DNA from: Pseudobutyrivibrio sp.
GTDB taxonomy: Bacteria > Bacillota > Clostridia > Lachnospirales > Lachnospiraceae
Assembly (NCBI GenBank): GCA_024697025.1
Contig: JAILGH010000028.1
Coordinates: 1 to 62,342 of the forward strand
Reading direction: 5' to 3'
DNA: 62,342 nucleotides
The position numbers and the translations under genes were made by a program. Below, piece after piece: positions 1 to 8,078 of the stretch; positions within the stretch are counted from its first letter, which is position 1; each line of letters begins with the position of its first letter. The notes beneath the pieces were generated by a model. That model did not search any database. It saw only the letters and a list, made by a program, of their open reading frames with translations, and was not told the DNA's origin.

Positions 1-541
1 CTTCATTTCTGATTTCCTCAGTGTTTTCTTCAAGAAGCTTCTTGAGATGGTTGGTACCATTAAGCACTGCAACTGTTGCAAGAATCATAACTATCATCTC
101 AATCATGACTGTCTCTGCTTCCATTACTGGTTCAGGCGAAGATGCCATAAGCATAGCCAATCTAATGATGTTGATAATTAAAGCGATAATAACAGATGTC
201 TTTGCAAACTTAGTGTTAAGCATCAATACTACCGCAATCAAGAAAGGTAATATAAATGGATATGTTTGTGTACTAGCGCCAAAAAGTAAGCAAGCTGCAT
301 AGTTGAGCATAAACCAAATACCACCTATGCGCAGCAACGACATTGATTGCCTGTTTTTAAAGTACAAAACGTTGTAAAAAATAATGCCAAAAATTGACAT
401 GAATATTGGAACAAGACTGCGCCATTTTGCCATTGTTGCAAAAGGTAATTGAGATGCATTTCCAATAATCCAGAAGATACTTGTTACAATAAGGATAACG
501 AACAAAAACTTGTTGGCTCTTTGAATCTGATTACCGTTCAT
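1..541 (-). CDS. Membrane sensor N-terminus, probable methyl-accepting chemotaxis protein (partial)
   Basis: Read on the minus strand, an open frame starts with ATG at 539-541 and runs without a stop off the left edge, giving about 180 codons. It shows about six hydrophobic segments with short loops, then a charged, probably helical stretch (LKKLLEENTEEI) at the window edge. A multi-helix membrane input domain followed by a charged coiled coil is common in chemotaxis receptors and in some sensor kinases of Lachnospiraceae. The signalling domain is outside the window, so the class is inferred. The ribosome binding site is an unusual run of seven G just upstream of the start. An extended -10 box (TGCTATAAT) lies at 603-611 on the minus strand. 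Confidence 0.6.
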   Translation of the reverse strand, partial: MNGNQIQRANKFLFVILIVTSIFWIIGNASQLPFATMAKWRSLVPIFMSIFGIIFYNVLYFKNRQSMSLLRIGGIWFMLNYAACLLFGASTQTYPFILPFLIAVVLMLNTKFAKTSVIIALIINIIRLAMLMASSPEPVMEAETVMIEMIVMILATVAVLNGTNHLKKLLEENTEEIRNE

Positions 542-689
542 ATAAACGCCCCCCCGTCTCAAAAACATAATATTTTGTAAAACATAAATTTTTACGACTT
601 AAATTATAGCACATAGGATTTTTTAATAAAACATAAAAATGCTTTATTTTAAAGGATATTTCGTGAATTTTTTGCGTCCTATTTTTCGT

Positions 690-749
690 TTGCCACCCTA
701 GCTATGGTAGCATTTTTTTGTTGATATAAGATTATAAAATTTCTATAAT
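690..749 (+). promoter_or_regulatory. Hairpin with T-run, then promoter of the DUF4317 gene
   Basis: A -35 box TTGATA (721-726) and a -10 box TATAAT (744-749) are separated by exactly 17 bp, so transcription should start near 756. Just upstream, TGCCACC and GGTAGCA form a short imperfect hairpin (690-713) followed by seven T. It resembles a weak terminator shielding this promoter from upstream transcription. The promoter is strong by sequence; the hairpin role is inferred. Confidence 0.65.
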
Positions 750-813
750 TAAAAAGTCGGTCTTACCATTTTTTGTAACGACCATAATACAATCATTAGA
801 AAGTGTGAATTCA

Positions 814-2037
814 TTGAATAAGAAAGAAGTAAACGAAATAAAGCGACGTTTTAAAAAGGATTCTTGTAACTTTGACAAGATGGTTGGCTGCTACGTAGAT
901 GCCAACAAGGAAATGGTACTTACCTTCAAGGAAACATTCCTAAATCTTGAGGACGAAGAATTCCATAAATATTTAGAGATTGCCAACAAGGCATTGTCCG
1001 GAACAATCGGAAACAACCTCTTAGAGCTTCCATTTGCTCCTGAATCAGAAATTGAAGGCAGTGGCCACGATTTATTAATGCGTCTTAGGGAAAGTCGTCT
1101 TCAAGACGAAAAACTTTTAATCGAATATTATAACCGTATAATCGAATCGTATGATTACGTTGGAAACTTTTTGATTGTGCTTTTCCACGACACCTACGAT
1201 GTACCTATGAAGACCACCGATAACCTCACACTGGATGAATCCGAAGAGGTTTATGATTACATCATCTGTGCAATCTGTCCTGTGCAACTTTCAAAGGCAG
1301 CTTTAGGCTACAAGGAGGCAGAGAATCGCATCGGCGCCCGTGACCGTGACTGGGTAGTTGGTCCTGTGGATACAGCCTTTACTTTCCCTACATTTACAGA
1401 ACGCTCAACAGATTTGCATGCTTGCCTAGCCTACACTAAAAACACCAAGGAGCCTCACGTTGAGTTCTGGGAAAACTGCATCGGCTGCGGCACTCGCAAA
1501 ACTTCTACTCAAAAGAAAAATGCCTTCAACAACATGCTTGACCAAGCCCTTGGAGAGCAGACAGATGAAACCTTAGAAAAGAAGCTTGATATCCAGCAAA
1601 ATCTCTCTGATTTCATAACTGTTGAGACTGAGCGTCTCGGCGAGGAAGAGCCTATTATTCTAGAGCCACAGGATGTTGCAAATATTCTTACTGATTCAGG
1701 TCTTTCTGATATCAAGGTCGAAAAGATACAGGCTAACTTTGAAAATTATTTTGATACAAGTCTTCCGCTTGCTGAAGAATTATTAGACGAAAAAGCTCTC
1801 AAAAACAATGAGATTCGCCTAGAAAAAAATGTGCTAAAGGAACGTGTTGTTGACCTTACAAATCAGCTCAAGGAAGTCGGTGCAATCACAACCGAAGGCA
1901 AGGAAGCTGACGTAGTTTTAAAGGTTTCTGAGGACAAGGCCGCAACTGTTACAACCGCTTATGTAGACGGCAAGAAATGCCTTTGCGTACCTATCGAACC
2001 AGACGACCTTTTAGTGTTAAATGGAGAACAAATTTAA
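814..2037 (+). CDS. DUF4317 family protein
   Basis: Conserved Firmicutes protein of unknown function, recognised from its N-terminal sequence (NKKEVNEIKRRFKKDSCNF) and its length of about 407 residues. No signal peptide or membrane segment is seen, so it should be cytosolic. The C-terminal third is acidic and helical with a coiled-coil-like stretch. An in-frame GTG lies at 805, but homologues usually begin MNKKE, which matches a TTG codon at 814; the weak AGAAAG binding site is also better spaced for 814. It is a single-gene unit with its own promoter and a strong terminator. A link to stress or regulation cannot be judged from the sequence. Confidence 0.85.
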   Translation: MNKKEVNEIKRRFKKDSCNFDKMVGCYVDANKEMVLTFKETFLNLEDEEFHKYLEIANKALSGTIGNNLLELPFAPESEIEGSGHDLLMRLRESRLQDEKLLIEYYNRIIESYDYVGNFLIVLFHDTYDVPMKTTDNLTLDESEEVYDYIICAICPVQLSKAALGYKEAENRIGARDRDWVVGPVDTAFTFPTFTERSTDLHACLAYTKNTKEPHVEFWENCIGCGTRKTSTQKKNAFNNMLDQALGEQTDETLEKKLDIQQNLSDFITVETERLGEEEPIILEPQDVANILTDSGLSDIKVEKIQANFENYFDTSLPLAEELLDEKALKNNEIRLEKNVLKERVVDLTNQLKEVGAITTEGKEADVVLKVSEDKAATVTTAYVDGKKCLCVPIEPDDLLVLNGEQI

Positions 2038-2051
2038 TATCGTATATACGT

Positions 2052-2086
2052 AAAGGCCATGGAATAAATCCATGGCCTTTTTATTT
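2052..2086 (+). terminator. Rho-independent terminator after DUF4317 gene
   Basis: GGCCATGG (2055-2062) and CCATGGCC (2070-2077) form a perfect 8-bp stem with a 7-nt loop, flanked by AAA and a T-rich tract. Confidence 0.9.
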
Positions 2087-2185
2087 CCAATTCTTCGCTT
2101 CGCTCGATTTGAAATATCACCTTATCGTCGGCTTCGCCTCCTGACATTCCAATTCTTCGCTTCGCTCGATTTGAAATATCACCTT
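2085..2185. repeat. REP-like intergenic repeat, two tandem copies
   Basis: A unit of about 39 bp containing CTTCGCTTCGCTCGATTTG occurs at 2085-2123 and again at 2147-2185, a period of 62 bp. The linker holds GGCTTCGCC, a tight hairpin. AAATC/GATTT-type ends allow small stem-loops. A related but shuffled copy occurs at 54392-54489. The position between convergent genes fits a repetitive extragenic element. Confidence 0.75.
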
Positions 2186-2778
2186 TATAACTCAGCAACC
2201 TGTGCATTTATGTCATCTTCACAATCCGCCATAGACTGCAAAGTCATCTCTAATAGCTTATTTAAATCCCAGTTTAACTGCTCTGCGCCTCTCTCGATAA
2301 CTTCTCGAGAGCATCCTGCTGCAAAACCTTTACTTTTATATTTCTTTTTAAGAGACTTTAACTCCATATCCTTTGTGCTCTTTGAAGGACGCATAAGTGC
2401 GGCCGCACCAATCAAGCCTGTCAATTCGTCAACAGCAAACAACACTTTTTCCATCTCGTGCTCTGGCTCTACATCTATTGTCTTGCCACAGCCTACCGTA
2501 ATTCCGTATCCGTGTGAGCATACAGAGTGAATAATATCATCCTCAACGCCTGCATCCTTAAGTAGCTCTGGAGCCTTAAAGCAATGCTCATCAGGATATA
2601 ATTCAAAATCTATATCATGGAGAAGTCCAACAACTCCCCAATGTGTAGCATCCTCACCATAACCAAGCTTATCAGCAAACCATTTCATAACGGCTTCAAC
2701 TGTAATTGCGTGCTGAAGATGAAATGCTTCCTTGTTATATTTTTTCAATAATGCAAAGGCATCTTCTCTTGAAATCAT
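2185..2778 (-). CDS. HD-domain hydrolase (HDIG-like)
   Basis: A 197-residue cytosolic protein of the HD metal-dependent phosphohydrolase superfamily. Visible metal-ligand candidates are H23, H54-D55 (GLLHDID), H84 or H89 and D117 (VDELTGL), in the usual order. Family members cleave phosphate esters of nucleotides or related compounds; the substrate cannot be read from the sequence. Such small HD proteins are widespread in Clostridia as single-domain enzymes. The exporter gene lies 21 bp upstream and is co-directional, so the two are probably co-transcribed. Its 3' end abuts the REP-like repeats. Confidence 0.8.
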   Translation of the reverse strand: MISREDAFALLKKYNKEAFHLQHAITVEAVMKWFADKLGYGEDATHWGVVGLLHDIDFELYPDEHCFKAPELLKDAGVEDDIIHSVCSHGYGITVGCGKTIDVEPEHEMEKVLFAVDELTGLIGAAALMRPSKSTKDMELKSLKKKYKSKGFAAGCSREVIERGAEQLNWDLNKLLEMTLQSMADCEDDINAQVAEL

Positions 2779-2799
2779 AGCTTCTCTCCTTTTAATTAA

Positions 2800-3708
2800 C
2801 TAGTCTTCATTTAAAGCTTCTACATAGTTTATTTCAGCTTTTTTATCCTCGCTCTTTGATTGTGTCTTAGCTAAGTATACACCTATTAACGTAATTACGA
2901 TAGCGACAATTGCCTGTGAAGAAAGCTCTTCTCTAAAAATAATCCATGCATATACAGCAGCTACTACAGGTTGAGCTAAAGTAAGTAACGAAGAAAGACT
3001 TGCATTAACCTTTCCGAGGCAGTGAGCTAACAATCCCTGGCCTAAAATCTGTGAAACTAAAGCAAGTGCAATCAAAGGCCAAACCGCTCTAAATGAGGTT
3101 GGGAAATAAAATCCTTCTGTAAAGGCAATTACTATTCCAAGCACAATCAAGCTTCCAAATGCGCTTATAAACATAATTACATTACTCTTTACATAATCTC
3201 TAAGCTTGTATACTGTGAGCATAAACATTGCATAAAAAACAGATGTTGTAAGGCACATAATGTCACCCATCATTCTCTCCTGAGAAAGTGTAACCTTGTT
3301 AGACATCAAAATTACAACTCCAAGTAAAGTTATGAAACCACCTAAGAGAAATCTCTTAGTCATCTTTTCCTTGAAAAGGAAATAACTACATGGAATAACT
3401 GTAAATGGTGTAAGGTTTGCTAAAAGGTTAGCATTTGCAACGCTGGTATATGAAAATGAAATATTCCAAAGCGCCAAATCTCCTGCAAGGAAAGCACCAG
3501 CAAGCACAATTGTAATCACCTGCTTTTTCGTTAAATTAAGATCACCTTTTTTAATAAATGGAAATAACATAGGGATTGAAAAAAGTACCCTGTAAAATCC
3601 AGTATTAATTGGTGGAAGCTCACTAAACTTTACAAATATTCCTCCTGTAGCCAAAAAACAAATAGCTACAAAAATCAGTATAAAATACTTTGTTTCATTT
3701 TTTCTCAT
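2800..3708 (-). CDS. EamA/DMT-family transporter
   Basis: A 302-residue integral membrane protein with about ten hydrophobic helices in two similar halves, typical of the drug/metabolite transporter superfamily (two EamA domains). The C-terminal tail is charged and cytosolic. Family members export amino acids or other metabolites; the substrate is not predictable here. It is preceded by a truncated cysteine-synthase-like gene and, divergently, by a MocR regulator. EamA exporters are frequent targets of MocR regulators, so control by the MocR gene at 4060 is a reasonable inference. Confidence 0.85.
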   Translation of the reverse strand: MRKNETKYFILIFVAICFLATGGIFVKFSELPPINTGFYRVLFSIPMLFPFIKKGDLNLTKKQVITIVLAGAFLAGDLALWNISFSYTSVANANLLANLTPFTVIPCSYFLFKEKMTKRFLLGGFITLLGVVILMSNKVTLSQERMMGDIMCLTTSVFYAMFMLTVYKLRDYVKSNVIMFISAFGSLIVLGIVIAFTEGFYFPTSFRAVWPLIALALVSQILGQGLLAHCLGKVNASLSSLLTLAQPVVAAVYAWIIFREELSSQAIVAIVITLIGVYLAKTQSKSEDKKAEINYVEALNED

Positions 3709-3725
3709 ATCTTGTAGTTCCTTTC

Positions 3726-3965
3726 TTAAACATTAACTATTAGTTCATTAAATAGTTCTTTGTCTTTATACATTTTTAACTTTATATTTTTAGCAGGTTT
3801 GATATATGGAATCTTCACGTTATTACCAACTCGTGATTTAATGCTTCCTCCAGGGTTAAATTCCTCCATTTTCAAATATACCTGACCATATCCATCTCCA
3901 TATGGATTTTTCAATTTGACAAGTGGAGTTTTTCCTATACTTTTTAATATTGTCATTATTGTCAC
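3726..3965 (-). pseudogene. Truncated cysteine synthase-like (PLP enzyme) remnant
   Basis: This 79-codon frame begins like a cysteine synthase or related fold-type II PLP enzyme: IGKTPLVKLKN, then KMEEFNPGGSIKSR, which carries the PLP-binding lysine motif (SIKxR). Right after this motif the similarity stops, and about 33 unrelated residues follow before the stop. Full enzymes are about 300 residues with a glycine-rich phosphate loop further on, which is missing. I read this as the 5' remnant left by an internal deletion, although a translated short protein is possible. It lies between the MocR gene and the exporter. Confidence 0.7.
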
Positions 3966-4013
3966 ATCTCCTTGTTTTTTATAGAATGTATATGAAAAAC
4001 GGGGAGCATAAAA

Positions 4014-4045
4014 GTGCCAGTACTTGTTTATTTTTGGGTACCAGT
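4014..4045. promoter_or_regulatory. Candidate MocR operator (direct repeats)
   Basis: GTGCCAGT (4014-4021) and GTACCAGT (4038-4045) are near-identical direct repeats 24 bp apart, in the gap between the divergent MocR gene and the cysteine-synthase remnant/exporter genes. GabR-type MocR regulators are known to bind direct repeats (ATACCA) in such positions. The assignment is inferred. Confidence 0.5.
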
Positions 4046-4059
4046 TTTAAGGGATTATT

Positions 4060-5478
4060 ATGATTACATTAGACAAAGATATTAAATCTCCATTTTATGA
4101 GCAAATATATGCACAAATAAAGAATAATATACTGCACGGATACCTTAAGCCCGGCGAAAAGATAATGGGCACCCGCTCTTTAGCAGGTCTTCTTGGCGTC
4201 AGCAGAAATACTGTAGATAGAGCATATCAGCAGTTATCTGTAGAGGGTTACATTTTAAGCAAACAGTCTGCCGGCTTTTATATTTCTGACTTACCTTTTG
4301 CTTTTCCAGTTGAAAAAAAGGTGGAGGCTCCCAAAGCCAAGCCTGTCAGTGTCCCTAAGCAAAAGTCAGTTGATGTAAAATATGACTTGACCAACAATAG
4401 CTATACCAACAATCTTTTTCCAGTAAAAATTTGGAAAAAGCACTATCAATATGCCCTTGATGTAATTTCCTCAAAGGAGGAAATCACTTCTTTACAATCT
4501 TTCCAGGGGGATTTATCTCTTAGAAGTGAAATCAGCCGCTATCTAGAACGTATACGCGGAGTAAAATGTTCTCCAAATCAGATTATTATCACTAGCGGTC
4601 TACAACAATCAATTGATTATCTATGCCTGTTTTTAGGTGACAATCAACCATCAGTACTGATGGAAAATCCAACTTACCCAAAGGCCAAAGAAATCTTTAT
4701 AAAAAATAATTACAATATTTCCTACGCTCCAGTCGATGAAGACGGAATTAAAATCCATGATGTTATGGGTTCTAGACATTACGGCTTTGTCTATACCACT
4801 CCTTCACATCAATTTCCTCTTGGCATGACCATGTCCTTAGAACGTAGATACGAATTGTTAAAGTTTGCCAAGGACAACGACACCTATATTATCGAGGATG
4901 ACTACGACAGCGAATTGAGATATTATCAACGACCTATTCCTGCCCTCAAGTCCATCGACTACTATGAAAAGGTAATTTATCTTGGCACCTTTTCCAAAAT
5001 ACTAGCTCCTTCATTTCGAATGAGCTATATTGTGCTGCCTTCGAATATTACCGAAGCTTTTCTTGAAAAATTCAAAAACTACAACAGCACTGTAAATCTT
5101 ATTAATCAAATTGTTTTATCTGAAATTTTAGCATCGGGAGATTACGACAGACTTGTCAGAAAAATGAATTACATATTCAAAAAACGTTTTGAAGCATTTA
5201 AAGAGGGCTTTAAAACTTTTTCAATCCCTCTTTCAATTACTCAAAACGTTAGTGGTCAATATTTCTTAATTGAATTGCCAAAAGAGTATGATGAAAACGA
5301 CAAGCACTCTCTAATAGAAAAAGCCCTTGAACATGGTGTCCGGGTGTACGACTCTATGCACTTTTGGCACGAGGATTTCACCTGTCCATCCAACAGTCTT
5401 TTCTTAGGCTTTAGCAAAATATCAATCGAAGATATTTCAGACTGTATAAAGCGACTAAGATTGGCTTGGGATTCCTAG
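4060..5478 (+). CDS. MocR-family transcriptional regulator (GntR HTH plus aminotransferase-like domain)
   Basis: A 472-residue fusion. Residues 1-75 are a GntR-type winged helix (PFYEQIYAQIKNNIL, SRNTVDRAYQQL). A linker of about 45 residues (80-125) leads to a fold-type I aminotransferase-like domain with NPTYPKA, an EDDYDSELRY motif near residue 285, and the PLP lysine K313 in GTFSKILAPSFR. MocR proteins use PLP and an amino compound as signals to control vitamin B6, GABA, taurine or exporter genes. Which effector acts here is unknown. It is divergent from the exporter gene, with candidate operators in the gap, and ends only 4 bp from the convergent DUF4445 gene. Confidence 0.9.
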   Translation: MITLDKDIKSPFYEQIYAQIKNNILHGYLKPGEKIMGTRSLAGLLGVSRNTVDRAYQQLSVEGYILSKQSAGFYISDLPFAFPVEKKVEAPKAKPVSVPKQKSVDVKYDLTNNSYTNNLFPVKIWKKHYQYALDVISSKEEITSLQSFQGDLSLRSEISRYLERIRGVKCSPNQIIITSGLQQSIDYLCLFLGDNQPSVLMENPTYPKAKEIFIKNNYNISYAPVDEDGIKIHDVMGSRHYGFVYTTPSHQFPLGMTMSLERRYELLKFAKDNDTYIIEDDYDSELRYYQRPIPALKSIDYYEKVIYLGTFSKILAPSFRMSYIVLPSNITEAFLEKFKNYNSTVNLINQIVLSEILASGDYDRLVRKMNYIFKKRFEAFKEGFKTFSIPLSITQNVSGQYFLIELPKEYDENDKHSLIEKALEHGVRVYDSMHFWHEDFTCPSNSLFLGFSKISIEDISDCIKRLRLAWDS

Positions 5479-5482
5479 TCGC

Positions 5483-6982
5483 CTATAGTCTCAAATTATT
5501 AATAAACATCTCTTCAAACTCTGGGTTAGTTGCTAGGATAACTATCTTGGAGTTTGTCTTTATTTCATCTAAGGCAGCCTCATCTCTATCCATGATAAAC
5601 GCAATTCCTCCGAGTAAAGAGGTATTGCCTACAGATTCAAACTTTGACAGCAATTCTTTTGGAAAAATTCCAATGCCTGCTGCAGCCCAAACACCAACAG
5701 TGGCCCCTAATCCACCTGCCACATATAGGTGTTCAATCTCACCTATATCCACACCAGATTCCTTAATAAGCATCTGAATACCTGAGCGAATAGCAGCCTT
5801 AGCAAGAAGCACCTGCTGAATATCCTCACCAGTAATCACAACACCATCAGCAATTGGATAACCTGTATCAGCATATTCATCAACCAAAAGTCCGCCGTCA
5901 TCTATCAAGCCATTGCGACGCAATTCATGAATCACATCAATAATTCCACTGCCACAAAGTCCAATAGGCTTCTCACCGCCAATAGTTGTATATTTACATT
6001 TCCCATCTGAAATAGATAAATGATTGATGGCACCCTTAACAGATGCTGTTCCACAACTAATGTTGGCCCCTTCCAAAGCTGGGCCTGCAGATGCAGAAGA
6101 ACAATAGTAAGTCTTACCGTCAAAAAGCACAAGCTCCGCGTTGGTTCCCAAATCCACCATGAGGAATTTGCCCGCTGGTTTACGCTTTTTAATGTAATAT
6201 AAGCCAGATACGATATCCCCACCTACAAAGGCAGAGATTGATGGCATGAAAAATATATTTTTATGCTCAGTAACAAAATCAGCACCATCTAAGGTATAAG
6301 GCACAAATGGATATTTGGCCATGCCGTCAACTGGATATTTAAGTATCAGATGAGTCATGGTAGTGTTTCCTGCAAAAACAATCTGATGCGCCAGAAAATC
6401 TTCGCCGATAATTTTGGTTCCGATATTTCTCAAATCCGCCCGCACACAGCTACTAAGCTCTTCTGATTTGCCGTCAATAGACGCCTTGATTCTAGTCATA
6501 ACATCTGCACCAAACTTGGTCTGACTGTTGGTACAGTTCACTTGCCTAAGAATCTTGCCAGTCTTTAAATCTACAACTGCTGTGGCAATAGTTGTAGTAC
6601 CAAGGTCGACTGCCATAGCAATATTAGTCTTGTCTTCAGGCAACTGCTCATCAGTAAAAACACCTGCAGGTGAGGTTATCTCTCCTACAAGAGCTCTAGG
6701 CACTTGGATTTTACAATCCTTGGCAATGATTGCCTTGCAGCCTAGTCGCCAACCGTTTCTCAGTTCTGCAAACTCCAAAGCTCGCTCGTCATTTACGGTA
6801 ATTTCTGGCGCACCGTACACAAATCTAACGGCACAGCTCATACATTTGCCAATGCCGCCACAAGGCCTGTAAAAAATTTGCCCTATCTCATCCATGGCAT
6901 CCACAAATGATATTGGTTCTTCACTTACTACAACATATTCTTTTTGAGGCTCCGCCCCGTCAATAACAATCTTAATTTCCAT
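5483..6982 (-). CDS. 2Fe-2S ferredoxin plus ASKHA (DUF4445, RACo-like) protein
   Basis: A 499-residue protein. An N-terminal plant-type [2Fe-2S] ferredoxin domain has C41, C47, C50 and C82 (CGGIGKCMSC and RLGC). After a linker comes an ASKHA-type ATPase region beginning near residue 125 (AVDLGTTT), with later glycine-rich motifs (VDLGTNAEL, LCGSGIIDV, VAGGLGA). The family includes RACo, the reductive activator of corrinoid proteins, which uses ATP to reactivate Co(II) methyltransferases. No corrinoid protein or methyltransferase is seen in this window, so the partner is unknown. It is the last gene of the operon running down from 12004; its start overlaps the phosphoesterase gene by 11 bp. 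Confidence 0.85.
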   Translation of the reverse strand: MEIKIVIDGAEPQKEYVVVSEEPISFVDAMDEIGQIFYRPCGGIGKCMSCAVRFVYGAPEITVNDERALEFAELRNGWRLGCKAIIAKDCKIQVPRALVGEITSPAGVFTDEQLPEDKTNIAMAVDLGTTTIATAVVDLKTGKILRQVNCTNSQTKFGADVMTRIKASIDGKSEELSSCVRADLRNIGTKIIGEDFLAHQIVFAGNTTMTHLILKYPVDGMAKYPFVPYTLDGADFVTEHKNIFFMPSISAFVGGDIVSGLYYIKKRKPAGKFLMVDLGTNAELVLFDGKTYYCSSASAGPALEGANISCGTASVKGAINHLSISDGKCKYTTIGGEKPIGLCGSGIIDVIHELRRNGLIDDGGLLVDEYADTGYPIADGVVITGEDIQQVLLAKAAIRSGIQMLIKESGVDIGEIEHLYVAGGLGATVGVWAAAGIGIFPKELLSKFESVGNTSLLGGIAFIMDRDEAALDEIKTNSKIVILATNPEFEEMFINNLRL

Positions 6983-7475
6983 GTGTCCTATCGTATTCCT
7001 CTAATGAATGCAAATCCATTTTAAACTCACCTTCATTATCAACTAAAATTGTCATATAAGTGTGTTCTCTAGAATTTTGCCTTGGCATAGAGATACTTCC
7101 AGGGTTTGCAATAATAAGCTCCTGATATCTATCTATGGTAGGCACGTGAGTGTGACCATATAAAGCCACATCACAGCCCTTTGCCCTTGCTGCCTCAGCA
7201 ATTCTCTCATAGCCAAAATCAACTCCGTAGTAATGTCCATGAGTCAAAAGGAACTTGTGATTACCAACCTCAACTACGGCATCACTTGGAAGATTGGCTC
7301 CCCAGTCGCAGTTGCCGCAGACGCACTCTGTAGGTGCCTCAGTCATCATCCAAATCTTCTCCTCCACGCCTTGGCCATCACCAAGGTGAAAAATTCTATC
7401 TGGCCTTTCAATTTCAATAACATCCCTAAGATTTTCCGCTCTACCATGGGTATCACTAACAACTAATATTTTCAT
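6972..7475 (-). CDS. YfcE/MJ0936-type metallophosphoesterase
   Basis: A 167-residue calcineurin-like phosphoesterase. The full set of metal motifs is visible: SDTHG (D8, H10), HLGDGQG, GNCDW, LTHGHYYG and YGHTHVP, followed by NPGS. Family members are small Mn-dependent phosphodiesterases with broad in vitro activity; the physiological substrate is usually unknown. The gene overlaps rdgB by 20 bp on its 5' side and the DUF4445 gene by 11 bp on its 3' side, which suggests translational coupling. The rdgB-yfcE pairing is common in Clostridia. Confidence 0.88.
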   Translation of the reverse strand: MKILVVSDTHGRAENLRDVIEIERPDRIFHLGDGQGVEEKIWMMTEAPTECVCGNCDWGANLPSDAVVEVGNHKFLLTHGHYYGVDFGYERIAEAARAKGCDVALYGHTHVPTIDRYQELIIANPGSISMPRQNSREHTYMTILVDNEGEFKMDLHSLEEYDRTHGN

Positions 7476-8067
7476 GTTTAATAATTTCTTCCTTTATCAT
7501 TCTAAGTGCCTGTCCTCTGTGGCTAATTGCATTTTTATCTTCTGGAGAAATGCTAGCTGTGCTCACATCCTTGTCCCATAAATAAAAAATTGGGTCATAG
7601 CCAAAACCATTTGTGCCCATAGGCTCCCAGCCAATGTAACCCTCTATTGTGCCGCGAACTGCTTTTTCTGCTCCATCAGGAAATACTGCAGATACCGCAC
7701 ATACGAATCTGGCACTTCTGTCTTCCTTAGCAACCCCATCAAGTCGCTCAATGAGATTAGCATTTTTAATGTCATAAGATGTATCTTCGCCCATGTATCT
7801 GGCAGAATAAATGCCTGGCTCCTTATTAAGGGCGTCAATCTCCAAACCGCTGTCGTCCGCAAGTACTATGGCATCAGGAACGCATTTTGAAACCGCCCTT
7901 GCCTTTATGAGAGAATTCTCCTCGAAGGTAGTTCCATCCTCCACTATATCGCAGTCAACTCCAGCTTCCTTCATGGAAAGAATCTGGTAATTCTCCTCCC
8001 CAAGGATTTCTTTAATCTCGCGCATCTTGTTTGCATTGCCAGTAGCAAAAATAATCTTAGTCTTCAT
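7456..8067 (-). CDS. rdgB: XTP/dITP diphosphatase (HAM1/RdgB family)
   Basis: A 203-residue house-cleaning nucleotidase that hydrolyses XTP, ITP and dITP to monophosphates and keeps deaminated purines out of nucleic acids. Diagnostic motifs are ATGNANKMREI at the N-terminus, ADDSGLEIDAL with the catalytic aspartates, PGIYSARY, and SHRGQALR near the C-terminus. The length matches the family. It lies in the middle of the minus-strand operon, 11 bp after the amidase gene. Confidence 0.93.
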   Translation of the reverse strand: MKTKIIFATGNANKMREIKEILGEENYQILSMKEAGVDCDIVEDGTTFEENSLIKARAVSKCVPDAIVLADDSGLEIDALNKEPGIYSARYMGEDTSYDIKNANLIERLDGVAKEDRSARFVCAVSAVFPDGAEKAVRGTIEGYIGWEPMGTNGFGYDPIFYLWDKDVSTASISPEDKNAISHRGQALRMIKEEIIKHENISC

Positions 8068-8078
8068 TTCTAACCTTT

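Noticed and set aside
2072..2530. 152-codon plus-strand ORF over the HD gene
   Set aside because: It begins in the REP-like repeats and runs antisense to the intact HD hydrolase.
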